Shown piece after piece: positions 8,431-16,509 of a stretch of 64,000 nt of DNA. The notes below the pieces were generated by a model. That model saw nothing but the letters and a program-made list of their open reading frames with translations, did not search any database and was not told the DNA's origin. The position numbers and the translations under genes are program-made. Each line of letters starts with the position of its first letter. Position 1 is the stretch's first letter. The DNA comes from Vreelandella nanhaiensis (GTDB taxonomy: Bacteria; Pseudomonadota; Gammaproteobacteria; Pseudomonadales; Halomonadaceae). Where the stretch lies: assembly GCF_003990185.1 (NCBI RefSeq), contig NZ_RZHF01000006.1:155027-219026 (forward strand). Reading direction: 5' to 3'.

Positions 8431-9783
8431 ATGAACATGATGTTTTTGCAGGAACTTTTTAACAATATCACCCAGCGTGATGCGTTATTAAGGCGCCGAA
8501 ACCCAGAGGCGCTTACCCCGGACCATGGTCATCTGGTGAGCGCCTGTCAGGCACTTTTGGCAAGCGACGGGGAAGCCTCTAGCATTGCCCTGGCAAGCCG
8601 GGCATTAGCTATCTACCAGCGCTTATCATCCGCTGAAAAGGCCAACTTTTTTGCGCGCCTGGCCAGCGACTTTGCCGCCGACGCCACGCAAATTGATGAA
8701 GCCTACGCGGCCTACTCTGAAGCCCGCGACAACTACACGTTACAAATCCTGTTTGATGCCTGCGAGCCGCGCCGCCAAGAGCTTTTTCGGCGTTTGAACC
8801 TGGCCCGCGATGGCACCTATGAGCTGGTCAAGATGCGTGAGGATCTGTTGGAATTACTCCGTGAGCAGCCTGAACTAGGGCCTATTGACGACGACTTTGC
8901 GCACCTTTTCAGCTCCTGGTTTAACCGCGGCTTTTTAATGCTTAAACGGATTGACTGGAACACTCCGGCCTCCGTGCTTGAGAAGATCATCCGCTATGAA
9001 GCGGTGCATGAAATTCAGGACTGGAACGATCTGCGCCGACGGCTTGATGCCCGCGACCGGCGCTGCTTTGCGTTCTTTCACCCGGCGATTGGCGATGAGC
9101 CGTTGATCTTTGTCGAAGTGGCCCTGCATAAAGGACTCCCGAGCCGTATTCAGCCTATTTTAGTGGGCGAAGAAAATGGTGATGATCCCGAAGATGACGA
9201 TACAGCTGCCTTCTTTGGGATCAGCAACTGCCAAACCGGCCTGCGCGGCATTTCATTTGGTAACTTTCTGATCAAGCAGGTGGTGCAGGAGCTTTCACAG
9301 GAACTCCCTCAGCTCAAATACTTCGTAACGTTGTCGCCGGTACCTGGGTTTGCCCAGTGGCTCACCGAGCAGCGCGAGGATGAGCAGTGGCCCGAGGCCC
9401 TGCGTAATACGCTTGGTGAACTTGAAACGCCTGACTGGCATCACGATGCGGTACGCGAAGAGCGTTTGAAGACGATTATTCGCCCTCTGGCCGCCCGCTA
9501 TCTGGTCGAAGCCAAAAATACTAAAGGCTTGCCTCTCAACCCCGTCGCCCGCTTTCACCTGGGCAACGGTGCTGAGCTGCATCGCATTAACTGGCTGGGC
9601 GATATCTCGTCGAAAGGCGTTAAGCAAGCGGCAGGACTGATGGTCAACTATCTGTATGTACTCGATGACATCGAACGCAATCACGAGAACTATACCGCCA
9701 AGGGCACCGTTGCCTGCTCAAATGAAGTGCGCGACCTTGCTCGTCGCGCCCGCAAGCTGGCCAAGGGAGAGACCGCTAAATGA
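8431..9783 (+). CDS. malonyl-CoA decarboxylase (copy 1)
   Basis: A 450-residue protein matching the malonyl-CoA decarboxylase family over its length. The N-terminal part is helical. The C-terminal GNAT-like catalytic part carries TLSPVPGF (about residues 301-308) and ARFHLGNGA (about 373-381), the blocks holding the conserved serine and histidine. It converts malonyl-CoA to acetyl-CoA and CO2. AAGGAG sits ahead of the ATG, and its stop overlaps the malonyl-CoA synthetase start (ATGA). A second copy, clearly similar throughout, lies at 62271-63620. No mitochondrial-type extension is present. Confidence 0.92.
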   Translation: MNMMFLQELFNNITQRDALLRRRNPEALTPDHGHLVSACQALLASDGEASSIALASRALAIYQRLSSAEKANFFARLASDFAADATQIDEAYAAYSEARDNYTLQILFDACEPRRQELFRRLNLARDGTYELVKMREDLLELLREQPELGPIDDDFAHLFSSWFNRGFLMLKRIDWNTPASVLEKIIRYEAVHEIQDWNDLRRRLDARDRRCFAFFHPAIGDEPLIFVEVALHKGLPSRIQPILVGEENGDDPEDDDTAAFFGISNCQTGLRGISFGNFLIKQVVQELSQELPQLKYFVTLSPVPGFAQWLTEQREDEQWPEALRNTLGELETPDWHHDAVREERLKTIIRPLAARYLVEAKNTKGLPLNPVARFHLGNGAELHRINWLGDISSKGVKQAAGLMVNYLYVLDDIERNHENYTAKGTVACSNEVRDLARRARKLAKGETAK

Positions 9784-11303
9784 ACCACAACCTGTTTGAA
9801 ACCTTTGCCGCCAAGATGCGCGAACGCGCTGACGCCAATTTTATCATTACCCGTGAGGGCCGCTATTACACATATCAGGATGCATTACGTATCAGCGCTG
9901 AACTGGCCGGCGCTCTTACCGAGCTGGGGGTGACCCAGGGCGCACGCGTCGCCGTACAGGTAAATAAAAGCCCTGAGGCTATCCTGCTTTATCTGGCCTG
10001 CTTACGCATTGGCGGCGTCTATCTGCCATTGAACACCGGCTATACCGGCGATGAAATCCGCTACTTTTTAAAAGACGCCGAGCCCGCGCTGTTTGTTTGC
10101 CAACCCAGGCTAGAAGATGAGGCGCAAGCACTTGCCGCTGAAACCGGCTGCCCGGCAGTGGCGACGCTCGGCACTGCCGATGACGGTAGCCTGATGGAAA
10201 AATCCCGCCGAGCGATACCTTGCGAGGGGATCGCCACTTTAGGTGAAAACGATCTGGCGGCTATTTTATATACCTCCGGCACTACCGGACGCTCTAAAGG
10301 CGCCATGCTGACCCACCGCAATCTAGCCTCCAATGCCGAAACGCTGGTGAAGGCGTGGCACTTCAGCGCCAATGATCGCTTGATTCACGCACTGCCTATT
10401 TTTCACACCCATGGGCTATTTGTTGCCTGCAATGTGATCTTGATGGCAGGTGCAAGCATGCTGTTTCTGCCCAAGTTTGATGTTGATGTGATCTTCTCGG
10501 AGCTGCCCAAGGGCAGCGTGCTGATGGGTGTGCCCACGTTCTATACCCGGCTGGTTCAGGATGAGCGTTTGACGCCGGAGGTGACGGCCCATATGCGTCT
10601 GTTCATCTCGGGTTCGGCTCCATTGACGTCTGAAACCCACGAAGCGTTTGAAGCCAAGACCGGCCATGCGATTCTTGAGCGCTACGGCATGACTGAAACC
10701 AATATGAATATCTCCAATCCCTATCAAGGGGAGCGTCGTGCAGGCACGGTGGGTATGCCGCTGCCCGGTGTGGATATCCGTATTACGGATCGTGAGTCAG
10801 GCCACGAAGTCGCCGAGGGTGACATCGGCATTCTTCAGGTTCGTGGACCTAACGTATTTATCGGCTATTGGCGGATGCCCGAGAAAACCCGTGAAGAGTT
10901 ACTCGAAGACGGTTTTTTCATCACCGGCGATTTAGCGATGCGCGACGCCCAAGGCTACGTGCACATCGTGGGGCGTGATAAGGATCTGGTGATTTCCGGA
11001 GGGTATAACGTCTATCCCAAAGAAGTGGAGCAAATTATCGACGAGCTTGAACAGGTTGAAGAGTCTGCAGTGGTTGGCCTGCCTCACCCGGACCTTGGCG
11101 AAGGCGTGACCGCTGTCGTTGTTCTAAAGCAGGGCTGTCATGTAGATGAAGCGGCTATTATCGGCCACTTGCAGCAGCGCTTAGCCAAGTATAAACAGCC
11201 CAAGCAGGTATTTTTTGTCGAGGAGCTTCCTCGCAACACCATGGGCAAGGTACAGAAAAACGAATTGCGTAAGCGCTTTGCTGACACATATCGTTCAGCT
11301 TAA
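9780..11303 (+). CDS. matB: malonyl-CoA synthetase (copy 1)
   Basis: A 507-residue adenylate-forming enzyme. The ATP loop YTSGTTGRSKGAMLTH lies at about 163-178, the ERYGMTET motif follows, GYNVYPKEVE is near 408, and the catalytic lysine lies in PRNTMGKVQK near 484-493. Family and context (directly coupled to malonyl-CoA decarboxylase, overlapping by ATGA) indicate malonate + ATP + CoA to malonyl-CoA. With the decarboxylase this turns imported malonate into acetyl-CoA. The alternative, another acyl-CoA ligase, is less likely given the neighbour. Confidence 0.88.
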   Translation: MNHNLFETFAAKMRERADANFIITREGRYYTYQDALRISAELAGALTELGVTQGARVAVQVNKSPEAILLYLACLRIGGVYLPLNTGYTGDEIRYFLKDAEPALFVCQPRLEDEAQALAAETGCPAVATLGTADDGSLMEKSRRAIPCEGIATLGENDLAAILYTSGTTGRSKGAMLTHRNLASNAETLVKAWHFSANDRLIHALPIFHTHGLFVACNVILMAGASMLFLPKFDVDVIFSELPKGSVLMGVPTFYTRLVQDERLTPEVTAHMRLFISGSAPLTSETHEAFEAKTGHAILERYGMTETNMNISNPYQGERRAGTVGMPLPGVDIRITDRESGHEVAEGDIGILQVRGPNVFIGYWRMPEKTREELLEDGFFITGDLAMRDAQGYVHIVGRDKDLVISGGYNVYPKEVEQIIDELEQVEESAVVGLPHPDLGEGVTAVVVLKQGCHVDEAAIIGHLQQRLAKYKQPKQVFFVEELPRNTMGKVQKNELRKRFADTYRSA

Positions 11304-11314
11304 ACTCGCCCCAC

Positions 11315-11935
11315 CTACTGTGATATTCGAGCCACTAACACCGCCGCCTGCTGTTTGAGCTCATCGTGAGCCTCTTGAGCGCGGCGTTTTTCTGCTTCGC
11401 TGCCGAGTGAATCAATATTGGCAACCACGTTGAGCAGCACGCTACGCAGCGCCGCAGCGAGCAGCTCACCTCCGGCCTGGGTATCGCTGTTAAACTGGTT
11501 TTCACTATAGGACCCGGCACGCTCACCCAGGTTTAACGCTGCCTGGCAAAGCCGTGCCGTTTGTAGCGGCACGTCCACCGCCGTGGTGGCCGCGGCTTGA
11601 ACCGCGGTGCGCCGGGCCGCTTTCTGTTTATCATTATGCTGGGGCATTTGTAACGCGGCCATCAGCTCTTCAAATGCCGCAACGTCTTTATCCGCCAGCG
11701 GGGCCAACTGGTGCTTTAGGCTTTCGCCCTCCGTGATCAATAAAGCCCGCGCCTCACTCGCCTCATGCTGCTGGCTTAAATGTAGACCTTTGAGTATCAA
11801 CGCCAACCCCATGCTTGCGACCACACTTGAAGCACTGCCACATCCCGGCATCGGCTGGTGGGCAAGCGAGTCGCGAAAGCAGGTAAGGTCTTGTTGCCAT
11901 ATCGGGGCTGAATGCGGTGCTTTAGTGTTTTTCAT
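11315..11935 (-). CDS. cyclodeaminase/cyclohydrolase family protein
   Basis: A 206-residue all-helical protein of the formiminotransferase-cyclodeaminase C-terminal family. Family features are the N-terminal PMPGCGSASSVVASMGLAL and the later VPLQTARLCQAALNL. Relatives act on formimino- or methenyl-tetrahydrofolate. Here it stands alone: no formiminotransferase, histidine-degradation or serine-cycle gene is nearby, so the substrate is uncertain. GGAGTGAG precedes the ATG. It converges on matB and is divergent from the yjf operon. Confidence 0.75.
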   Translation of the reverse strand: MKNTKAPHSAPIWQQDLTCFRDSLAHQPMPGCGSASSVVASMGLALILKGLHLSQQHEASEARALLITEGESLKHQLAPLADKDVAAFEELMAALQMPQHNDKQKAARRTAVQAAATTAVDVPLQTARLCQAALNLGERAGSYSENQFNSDTQAGGELLAAALRSVLLNVVANIDSLGSEAEKRRAQEAHDELKQQAAVLVARISQ

Positions 11936-12307
11936 GAAGGCTCACTCCGTTGATCCTGCTTCCCTGATATCGAACTCATGCTCGCCCAACGGGTCTTATG
12001 GCCGGGCATACCCTGCAATTAACGTCACATTGTGAAGGGCGCTGTCGCTAGTATGGCTTACGCTGGCCCGCTCTGCGTGATGACTATACGCGTTGAGACA
12101 GCATGTATCAGCAAAGCGCGTTAAGGCGGTACGTCGTGGTAGTGTATCTCCTGGGTTATTAAAACCATTACCGAGCGTAGGGTATTTCTCGTTATCTTTT
12201 ATTAAGCGTAGCCCACTGTTTTAAATGGCAATGAGTCGTACTTCGCTAGAAGGTTATTTAGCGTCAGTGCTAAACTAAACTTCACTTTGCATAAGGAGCT
12301 TGCTGCT
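11936..12307. other. divergent intergenic region, no gene seen
   Basis: This stretch separates the cyclodeaminase gene (minus) from yjfI (plus) and must contain promoters for both. The last 130 bases before yjfI are AT-richer than the rest. I looked for a sigma-54 site of the kind driving the E. coli psp operon and found only a poor partial match near 12225. No stem-loop or repeat stands out. Confidence 0.4.
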
Positions 12308-12763
12308 TTGACTACTCCACATGAAACGCGCGCCCTGTCTGCGTCCGAACTTTACCGCATTATTACCGATGCCCCGTCGCAACAGGATACCGACGGCCTT
12401 GAGTGGCCAGACGCCAATGTCAGCCTGGACGAAGCTAACCAGACGCTTATCTGGGAGCTTCACGATTACGGCAATTTAACCCTGACGCTATCCCGTAGCG
12501 ACAACGAGTGGATTGCCATGACCGCCATTACCGCCGTCGAGAGCGTTTCTAACCCGACGGAACTCAACGAGGTTCTGCTGCGCCAGGGGCTGGCGCTCCC
12601 CTTGGCCTCAGTGGGTATTGTGACGATTGATGAGCGCGATTTTTACGTTGCTTACGGGCAGCTGTTTGGTGATTCAAAATTAGCCTCCATCTGTGCCGAA
12701 CTGCATGCAACGGCAAGCGCCGCGATGGAAGTGGCAGGTCTAATTCAAGAACACTTTTCTTAA
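12308..12763 (+). CDS. yjfI: YjfI family protein (DUF2170)
   Basis: A 151-residue acidic soluble protein related to E. coli YjfI (DUF2170). I choose the TTG at 12308 because AAGGAG lies nine bases upstream; an earlier in-frame TTG at 12287 would place that sequence inside the gene. Its function is unknown. It opens an operon that runs YjfI, PspA-like YjfJ, potassium channel, YjfK, YjfL, YjfM and YjfC, the same order as in E. coli apart from the inserted channel. It may regulate or chaperone the PspA homologue encoded next. Confidence 0.78.
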   Translation: MTTPHETRALSASELYRIITDAPSQQDTDGLEWPDANVSLDEANQTLIWELHDYGNLTLTLSRSDNEWIAMTAITAVESVSNPTELNEVLLRQGLALPLASVGIVTIDERDFYVAYGQLFGDSKLASICAELHATASAAMEVAGLIQEHFS

Positions 12764-12786
12764 TACGCTTCTCAGGAGCAACACTT

Positions 12787-13482
12787 ATGCTAAGCAAAAT
12801 CATGACCGCGTTACGCGGTAAAGCCAATGAAACCGGCCAAGCGGTCGTTGATTCACAGGCACTGCGTATTCTGGATCAGGAAATTCGTGATTCCGAGCAT
12901 CACCTTAAACAGTCCAAGACAGAACTGGCGCGCTTGATGGGCCAGCGCCAGCTTAACAGCAATAAAGCCGATACCCTGGAAGGCAAGATCAGCGAGCTTG
13001 AGAAAAGCGCTGAAGCCGCGCTGGATAAAGGCGAAGAAGCCCTCGCCGTGGAAGTCGCTGAGCGCATGGTTGCCATGCAGGACGAACTTGACGCCGAGCG
13101 TAATATTGTCAGCGAATACGATGCCAGCATTGAAAACCTGCGTGGCGCCATTCGCAACACCGAAAACCAGCTGCGCCAGCTCAAGCAGCAGGTAAGCGTG
13201 GTGAAGGCGACGGAATCTGCTCAAAAGGCCCAGTCTGCCGTGGCAGCACGCCATTCCGGGCAAAATAGTGCCATGGGCAGTGCCATGGAGTCTCTTGAGC
13301 GCATTCGTGAGCGCCAGCAGCTCAACTCCGCTCAAATGCAGGCTGCAGAGCAAATGGCAGCCGAAGAGTCCGGTTCTTCCTTGGATGCACGTTTGAAAGC
13401 GGCCGGTATTGGCGCAAACGACCGCAAGGCTGAAGATGTGCTGGCCCGCCTGAAAGCCAAGAAGAACACCCCGCAAGCTTAA
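12787..13482 (+). CDS. yjfJ: PspA/IM30 family protein (YjfJ-like)
   Basis: A 231-residue protein made almost wholly of charged helices with long coiled-coil segments (about residues 20-190), typical of PspA/IM30/Vipp1. These proteins form ESCRT-III-like rods and rings that support damaged membranes. The sequence keeps the family start (LSKIMTALRGKANETGQAVVD) and has a C-terminal extension rich in Ala, Ser and Lys. AGGAGC precedes the ATG. A GC-rich hairpin follows the gene. Its position between YjfI and an ion channel points to a membrane-stress role. Confidence 0.85.
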   Translation: MLSKIMTALRGKANETGQAVVDSQALRILDQEIRDSEHHLKQSKTELARLMGQRQLNSNKADTLEGKISELEKSAEAALDKGEEALAVEVAERMVAMQDELDAERNIVSEYDASIENLRGAIRNTENQLRQLKQQVSVVKATESAQKAQSAVAARHSGQNSAMGSAMESLERIRERQQLNSAQMQAAEQMAAEESGSSLDARLKAAGIGANDRKAEDVLARLKAKKNTPQA

Positions 13483-13492
13483 ATAAAATAGT

Positions 13493-13510
13493 GCCCGCCG
13501 CCCGGCGGGC
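13493..13510 (+). other. GC-rich hairpin between yjfJ and the channel gene
   Basis: GCCCGCCG at 13493-13500 is followed after two bases by its perfect inverted copy CGGCGGGC. There is no T-run, so it is more likely an mRNA stabiliser or partial attenuator inside the operon than a full terminator. It could raise the level of the PspA-like protein relative to the genes behind it. Confidence 0.55.
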
Positions 13511-13530
13511 CTGTTCTCAAGGAGCGAGCA

Positions 13531-14610
13531 GTGCCTATTTTCTTGCGTCTTTTGAAGGCGCTTCAGGCCTCTACCATCAACGTTAGCTGGACCTTTCTGT
13601 TCTTGATGGTGATCGGGCATTCGGCGCTCTCCTGGGCGATCATGTCCTCTGCCGATGAAACGGTGGCTAGCTCCTTCAGGTTGTGGATGTATTTTTATGT
13701 CACCACGACCACCACGGTGGGCTATGGTGACTTTAGCCCTCAAACGCCGCTTGGCCAGTGGGTCGCCACACTTTGGGTAATCCCGGGCGGCATCATCTTG
13801 TTTGCGGCGTTTATCGGCAAGGCAACAGCCAATATCAGTTCAACATGGAGAACGCTGGTGCAGGGAAATGCGAACTACGACGGTCTTACCGGCCATACGC
13901 TCGTTATTGGTTGGCATGGAGAACCTACGGCCAATATCATTCGTATTCTTCAGGCAGACCCTAATCTGCCGGACGATATTGTGCTGTGCGTAGCGGCTGA
14001 TATCGACAATCCCTTGCCCGGCAGTATCAAGTTCGTCAAAGGTGAGAGCTTCTCGGATGCTGAACTGCTAACCCGCGCGGGTATCAAGGGCGCCAGCCGT
14101 ATCATTATCTACGATAAGGTGGATGAGCGCGTAGCAACCATCGCGCTGTCGGTATATGACCAAAAATCCCCGACTTGCCACATGGTCGCGCACTGCGATA
14201 ACCCTTCTACCGCCAGTATGCTGCGCCGCACGCTGCCAGGTATTGAGTGCACCCAGGGGCTTTCCATCGAAATGCTGGTGCGCTCGGCAACCGATGCCGG
14301 AATCAGCCGCGTAGTCAACGAGTTGCTAGCGATTGGCCAGGGCGCTACCCAGTTTCAGGCCTGCTTGCCTGATGCCCTACCAAACGATGAAAGCGTGCGT
14401 TATGGCGACCTGCTGATGCTGGCCAAAGATCACTATAACGTAACGTTACTGGGCGTTTGGCGGCCAGCAAGTGACGAACACCAGCTGTTGAATCCACCCT
14501 CTGATTTCGCCGTGACCAAAGGCGATACTCTTTACTACATGGGTAGCCAGCGGCTGAGTAATGAAGAGCTTATCGGCCTGTTTCAGTCTGCCCTTGGGAG
14601 AGTTACCTGA
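13531..14610 (+). CDS. potassium channel family protein
   Basis: A 359-residue channel. One hydrophobic segment (about 20-38) and a second (about 77-97) flank a selectivity filter TTVGYGD at residues 61-67, the two-helix potassium channel plan. The remaining about 250 residues form cytoplasmic regulatory domains: GLTGHTLVIGWHGEPTA begins a nucleotide-binding-like RCK fold, and the last 80 residues (YGDLLMLAKDHYNVTLLGVW, GDTLYYMGS) resemble a TrkA-C-like domain. The start is GTG after GGAGC. Its stop overlaps the next start (TGATG). This gene is not in the E. coli yjf operon and suggests that membrane potential or potassium flux is part of the system. Confidence 0.85.
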   Translation: MPIFLRLLKALQASTINVSWTFLFLMVIGHSALSWAIMSSADETVASSFRLWMYFYVTTTTTVGYGDFSPQTPLGQWVATLWVIPGGIILFAAFIGKATANISSTWRTLVQGNANYDGLTGHTLVIGWHGEPTANIIRILQADPNLPDDIVLCVAADIDNPLPGSIKFVKGESFSDAELLTRAGIKGASRIIIYDKVDERVATIALSVYDQKSPTCHMVAHCDNPSTASMLRRTLPGIECTQGLSIEMLVRSATDAGISRVVNELLAIGQGATQFQACLPDALPNDESVRYGDLLMLAKDHYNVTLLGVWRPASDEHQLLNPPSDFAVTKGDTLYYMGSQRLSNEELIGLFQSALGRVT

Positions 14611-15329
14611 TGTTCAAGACCTTAAAAAGCCTGTTTGGCAACTCAAATGAAGAAGCCCAGGCACAAAGCACGTCAGCCTTTAGCGCTGGACTGCCCAACG
14701 GGATGTCACAAGAAGATTTCGAAGGTCTACGACTTGATGGGCGTGTCAAAATACAGCTGTCTGAGTTAAGTGCTTTTCCTGATACGCTTTTTGGCTGGGA
14801 TAGTGAGACGTTTCATCACATTGCGGCCGTGGGGCATGTTGACCTGGGCCAGGGTGCTCATCTGGTGCGCTTTTATCTGGATAACGACACCTGGCTGCAG
14901 GCCAATGTCGAAAACCAGCGCGTGATTGAATACAAGCTGTTCGATTTTTATCGCGTCACCCATTTATCGGATGGGGAATTTGATGCACTGATCAACGCAG
15001 ACGACAAGAAATCGGGCCAGTTGGGGGCACAGACCATTACCGTTGAAGCCACTGATGCGAGCGGGCGCGAATGCCAGTATCAGCGCGTATGGGGTGATGA
15101 GGCGAGCCTCTGGTCGCCGCCTGTTTTGCTTGAAGAGCAGGTAATGACTACAGAAAGCGTCATGACCCGCAGCGTTATCCATCACGCCATGCTCTACGAG
15201 CGCGCTATTGGTGGCACTGAGCGTATGGAATACGTGCTGTTAAATGCAGAAAACGACGGCGAAGGCGGTTTCATGCTAGTCCAGAATCTGGGGGTTGATG
15301 TTACCTCCGTGGACATTGATGCTATTTAA
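14610..15329 (+). CDS. yjfK: DUF2491 family protein (YjfK-like)
   Basis: A 239-residue acidic soluble protein related to YjfK (DUF2491). It lacks signal peptide and membrane helices and is predicted to be beta-rich. The function is unknown; the gene occurs in yjf-type operons with PspA-like and ATP-grasp genes. Translation is coupled to the channel gene by a TGATG overlap, so the two proteins are probably made in proportion. Confidence 0.78.
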   Translation: MFKTLKSLFGNSNEEAQAQSTSAFSAGLPNGMSQEDFEGLRLDGRVKIQLSELSAFPDTLFGWDSETFHHIAAVGHVDLGQGAHLVRFYLDNDTWLQANVENQRVIEYKLFDFYRVTHLSDGEFDALINADDKKSGQLGAQTITVEATDASGRECQYQRVWGDEASLWSPPVLLEEQVMTTESVMTRSVIHHAMLYERAIGGTERMEYVLLNAENDGEGGFMLVQNLGVDVTSVDIDAI

Positions 15330-15454
15330 ACGGCGCCAGCCATCTACACTGTTTAACAAGCGTTTCAGGCACGGTTTTACTCACAGGCTCTAGGCAGCGC
15401 TTTAACTACCACATTAACTACAATGTTTATTCTCAACCAAGGAAGACTCCACAC

Positions 15455-15865
15455 ATGCAGTATTTACATGGCCTCCCTCACTTTTTGGGTTATCTGATTG
15501 GCGCGCTGGTACTCCTCGTTGCGTTTATGTACTGCTATAGCAGGATTACGCCCCACCATGAATGGACGCTGATTCGTGAAGGTAACGCAGCGGCCGCCAC
15601 CGCCTATGCAGGTTCGATCTTGGGTTTCACCCTGCCGCTTTACAGCGCCATGGCTAACTCGGTGAGTTTTATCGATTTTATCTTATGGGGCATCATCGCG
15701 TTTGGCGTACAGCTAGTAGCCTTCTTTGGGCTGAAAATGGTGCTGAAAAACCAGGGGGAAAGCCTGTCACTGCACATTACTGAGGGTCATGTGGCGTACG
15801 GTATTCTGGTCGGCAGCGTGTCCATTGCGGTAGGTCTGATTAACGCAGCCTCCATGACGTGGTAA
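15455..15865 (+). CDS. yjfL: DUF350 membrane protein (YjfL-like)
   Basis: A 136-residue integral membrane protein with four hydrophobic helices and short loops, the DUF350 pattern (YAGSILGFTLPLYSAMANS and a terminal GHVAYGILVGSVSIAVGLINAA). Its molecular role is unknown. It sits 125 bases after yjfK, the largest gap in the operon, with GGAAG before the ATG. That gap could hold an internal promoter, but I see no clear terminator. Confidence 0.8.
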   Translation: MQYLHGLPHFLGYLIGALVLLVAFMYCYSRITPHHEWTLIREGNAAAATAYAGSILGFTLPLYSAMANSVSFIDFILWGIIAFGVQLVAFFGLKMVLKNQGESLSLHITEGHVAYGILVGSVSIAVGLINAASMTW

Positions 15866-15876
15866 GGAGTTCATCA

Positions 15877-16491
15877 ATGGCAAATCACGATCAGACACCC
15901 CACCTCCCCCGCCGCAAGCGCAGCGCTCGCCTGTCGCTTGCGATGATGGGGGCTAGTGCCTTCGGTCTTACCGCCTGTGGTCAGCCGGAGCAGACCACTG
16001 ATGTGAGCTTCGACAGCCCGCGCAGCTACCAGAGCGTGGATGAGTGCGTGGCAGCGGATGTCTATACCCGGAGCGCGTGCGAAGAGGCCTACGAAGCATC
16101 CATCAAGGAAGTCCCGCGGTTCAGCACACTTGAAGCCTGTGAAGCGGAACATGGTGAAGGCGCTTGCGTGGCACCCAATGAAGAACAGGCCCAGGCCGCC
16201 ACCGGCAGCAGTAGCGGTAGCTGGTTCATGCCCGCCATGATGGGCTATATGGTGGGCAATATGATGTCGCGTTCAAGCGGCGGCGCCACTTCGCGTGGGC
16301 TCTACCAGGAGCCGGTGTATCGCAACCGTCAGAACCAGGGCAACTGGAACACGGCCACCAATCAGGCAAGCCAGCGTATCAATCAGCGTCAACAGAGCAT
16401 GCGTACCTCGGCGATGCAAAACCGCCAGGCGGCCACTCAGCGCCGCGGCTTCGGTTCACGTTCATCTGCCCGCGGTGGCTGGGGTTCGTGA
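15877..16491 (+). CDS. yjfM: DUF1190 lipoprotein (YjfM-like)
   Basis: A 204-residue protein with a basic N-terminus, a hydrophobic stretch and the lipobox LTAC (C34), so it is probably a lipoprotein. The mature part has a cysteine-containing region (about residues 48-100) resembling DUF1190, then a Gly/Ser segment, and ends in a low-complexity tail rich in Arg, Gln, Asn and Gly. I start at ATG 15877 after AAGGAG rather than at the longer frame. Related YjfM/YgiB proteins are encoded next to ATP-grasp ligases, suggesting that it is a substrate or partner of the following enzyme. Confidence 0.78.
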   Translation: MANHDQTPHLPRRKRSARLSLAMMGASAFGLTACGQPEQTTDVSFDSPRSYQSVDECVAADVYTRSACEEAYEASIKEVPRFSTLEACEAEHGEGACVAPNEEQAQAATGSSSGSWFMPAMMGYMVGNMMSRSSGGATSRGLYQEPVYRNRQNQGNWNTATNQASQRINQRQQSMRTSAMQNRQAATQRRGFGSRSSARGGWGS

Positions 16492-16509
16492 TCAGCCCTG
16501 GATATTCAC

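Noticed and set aside
12225-12245. Possible sigma-54 promoter before yjfI, as in psp operons
   Set aside because: TGGCA is present, but the matching TGC element at the right spacing is missing.
12853-13743. A 296-codon minus-strand frame across the PspA-like gene
   Set aside because: It is antisense to a well-supported coding region. Its composition is that of a shadow frame and it has no ribosome-binding sequence.
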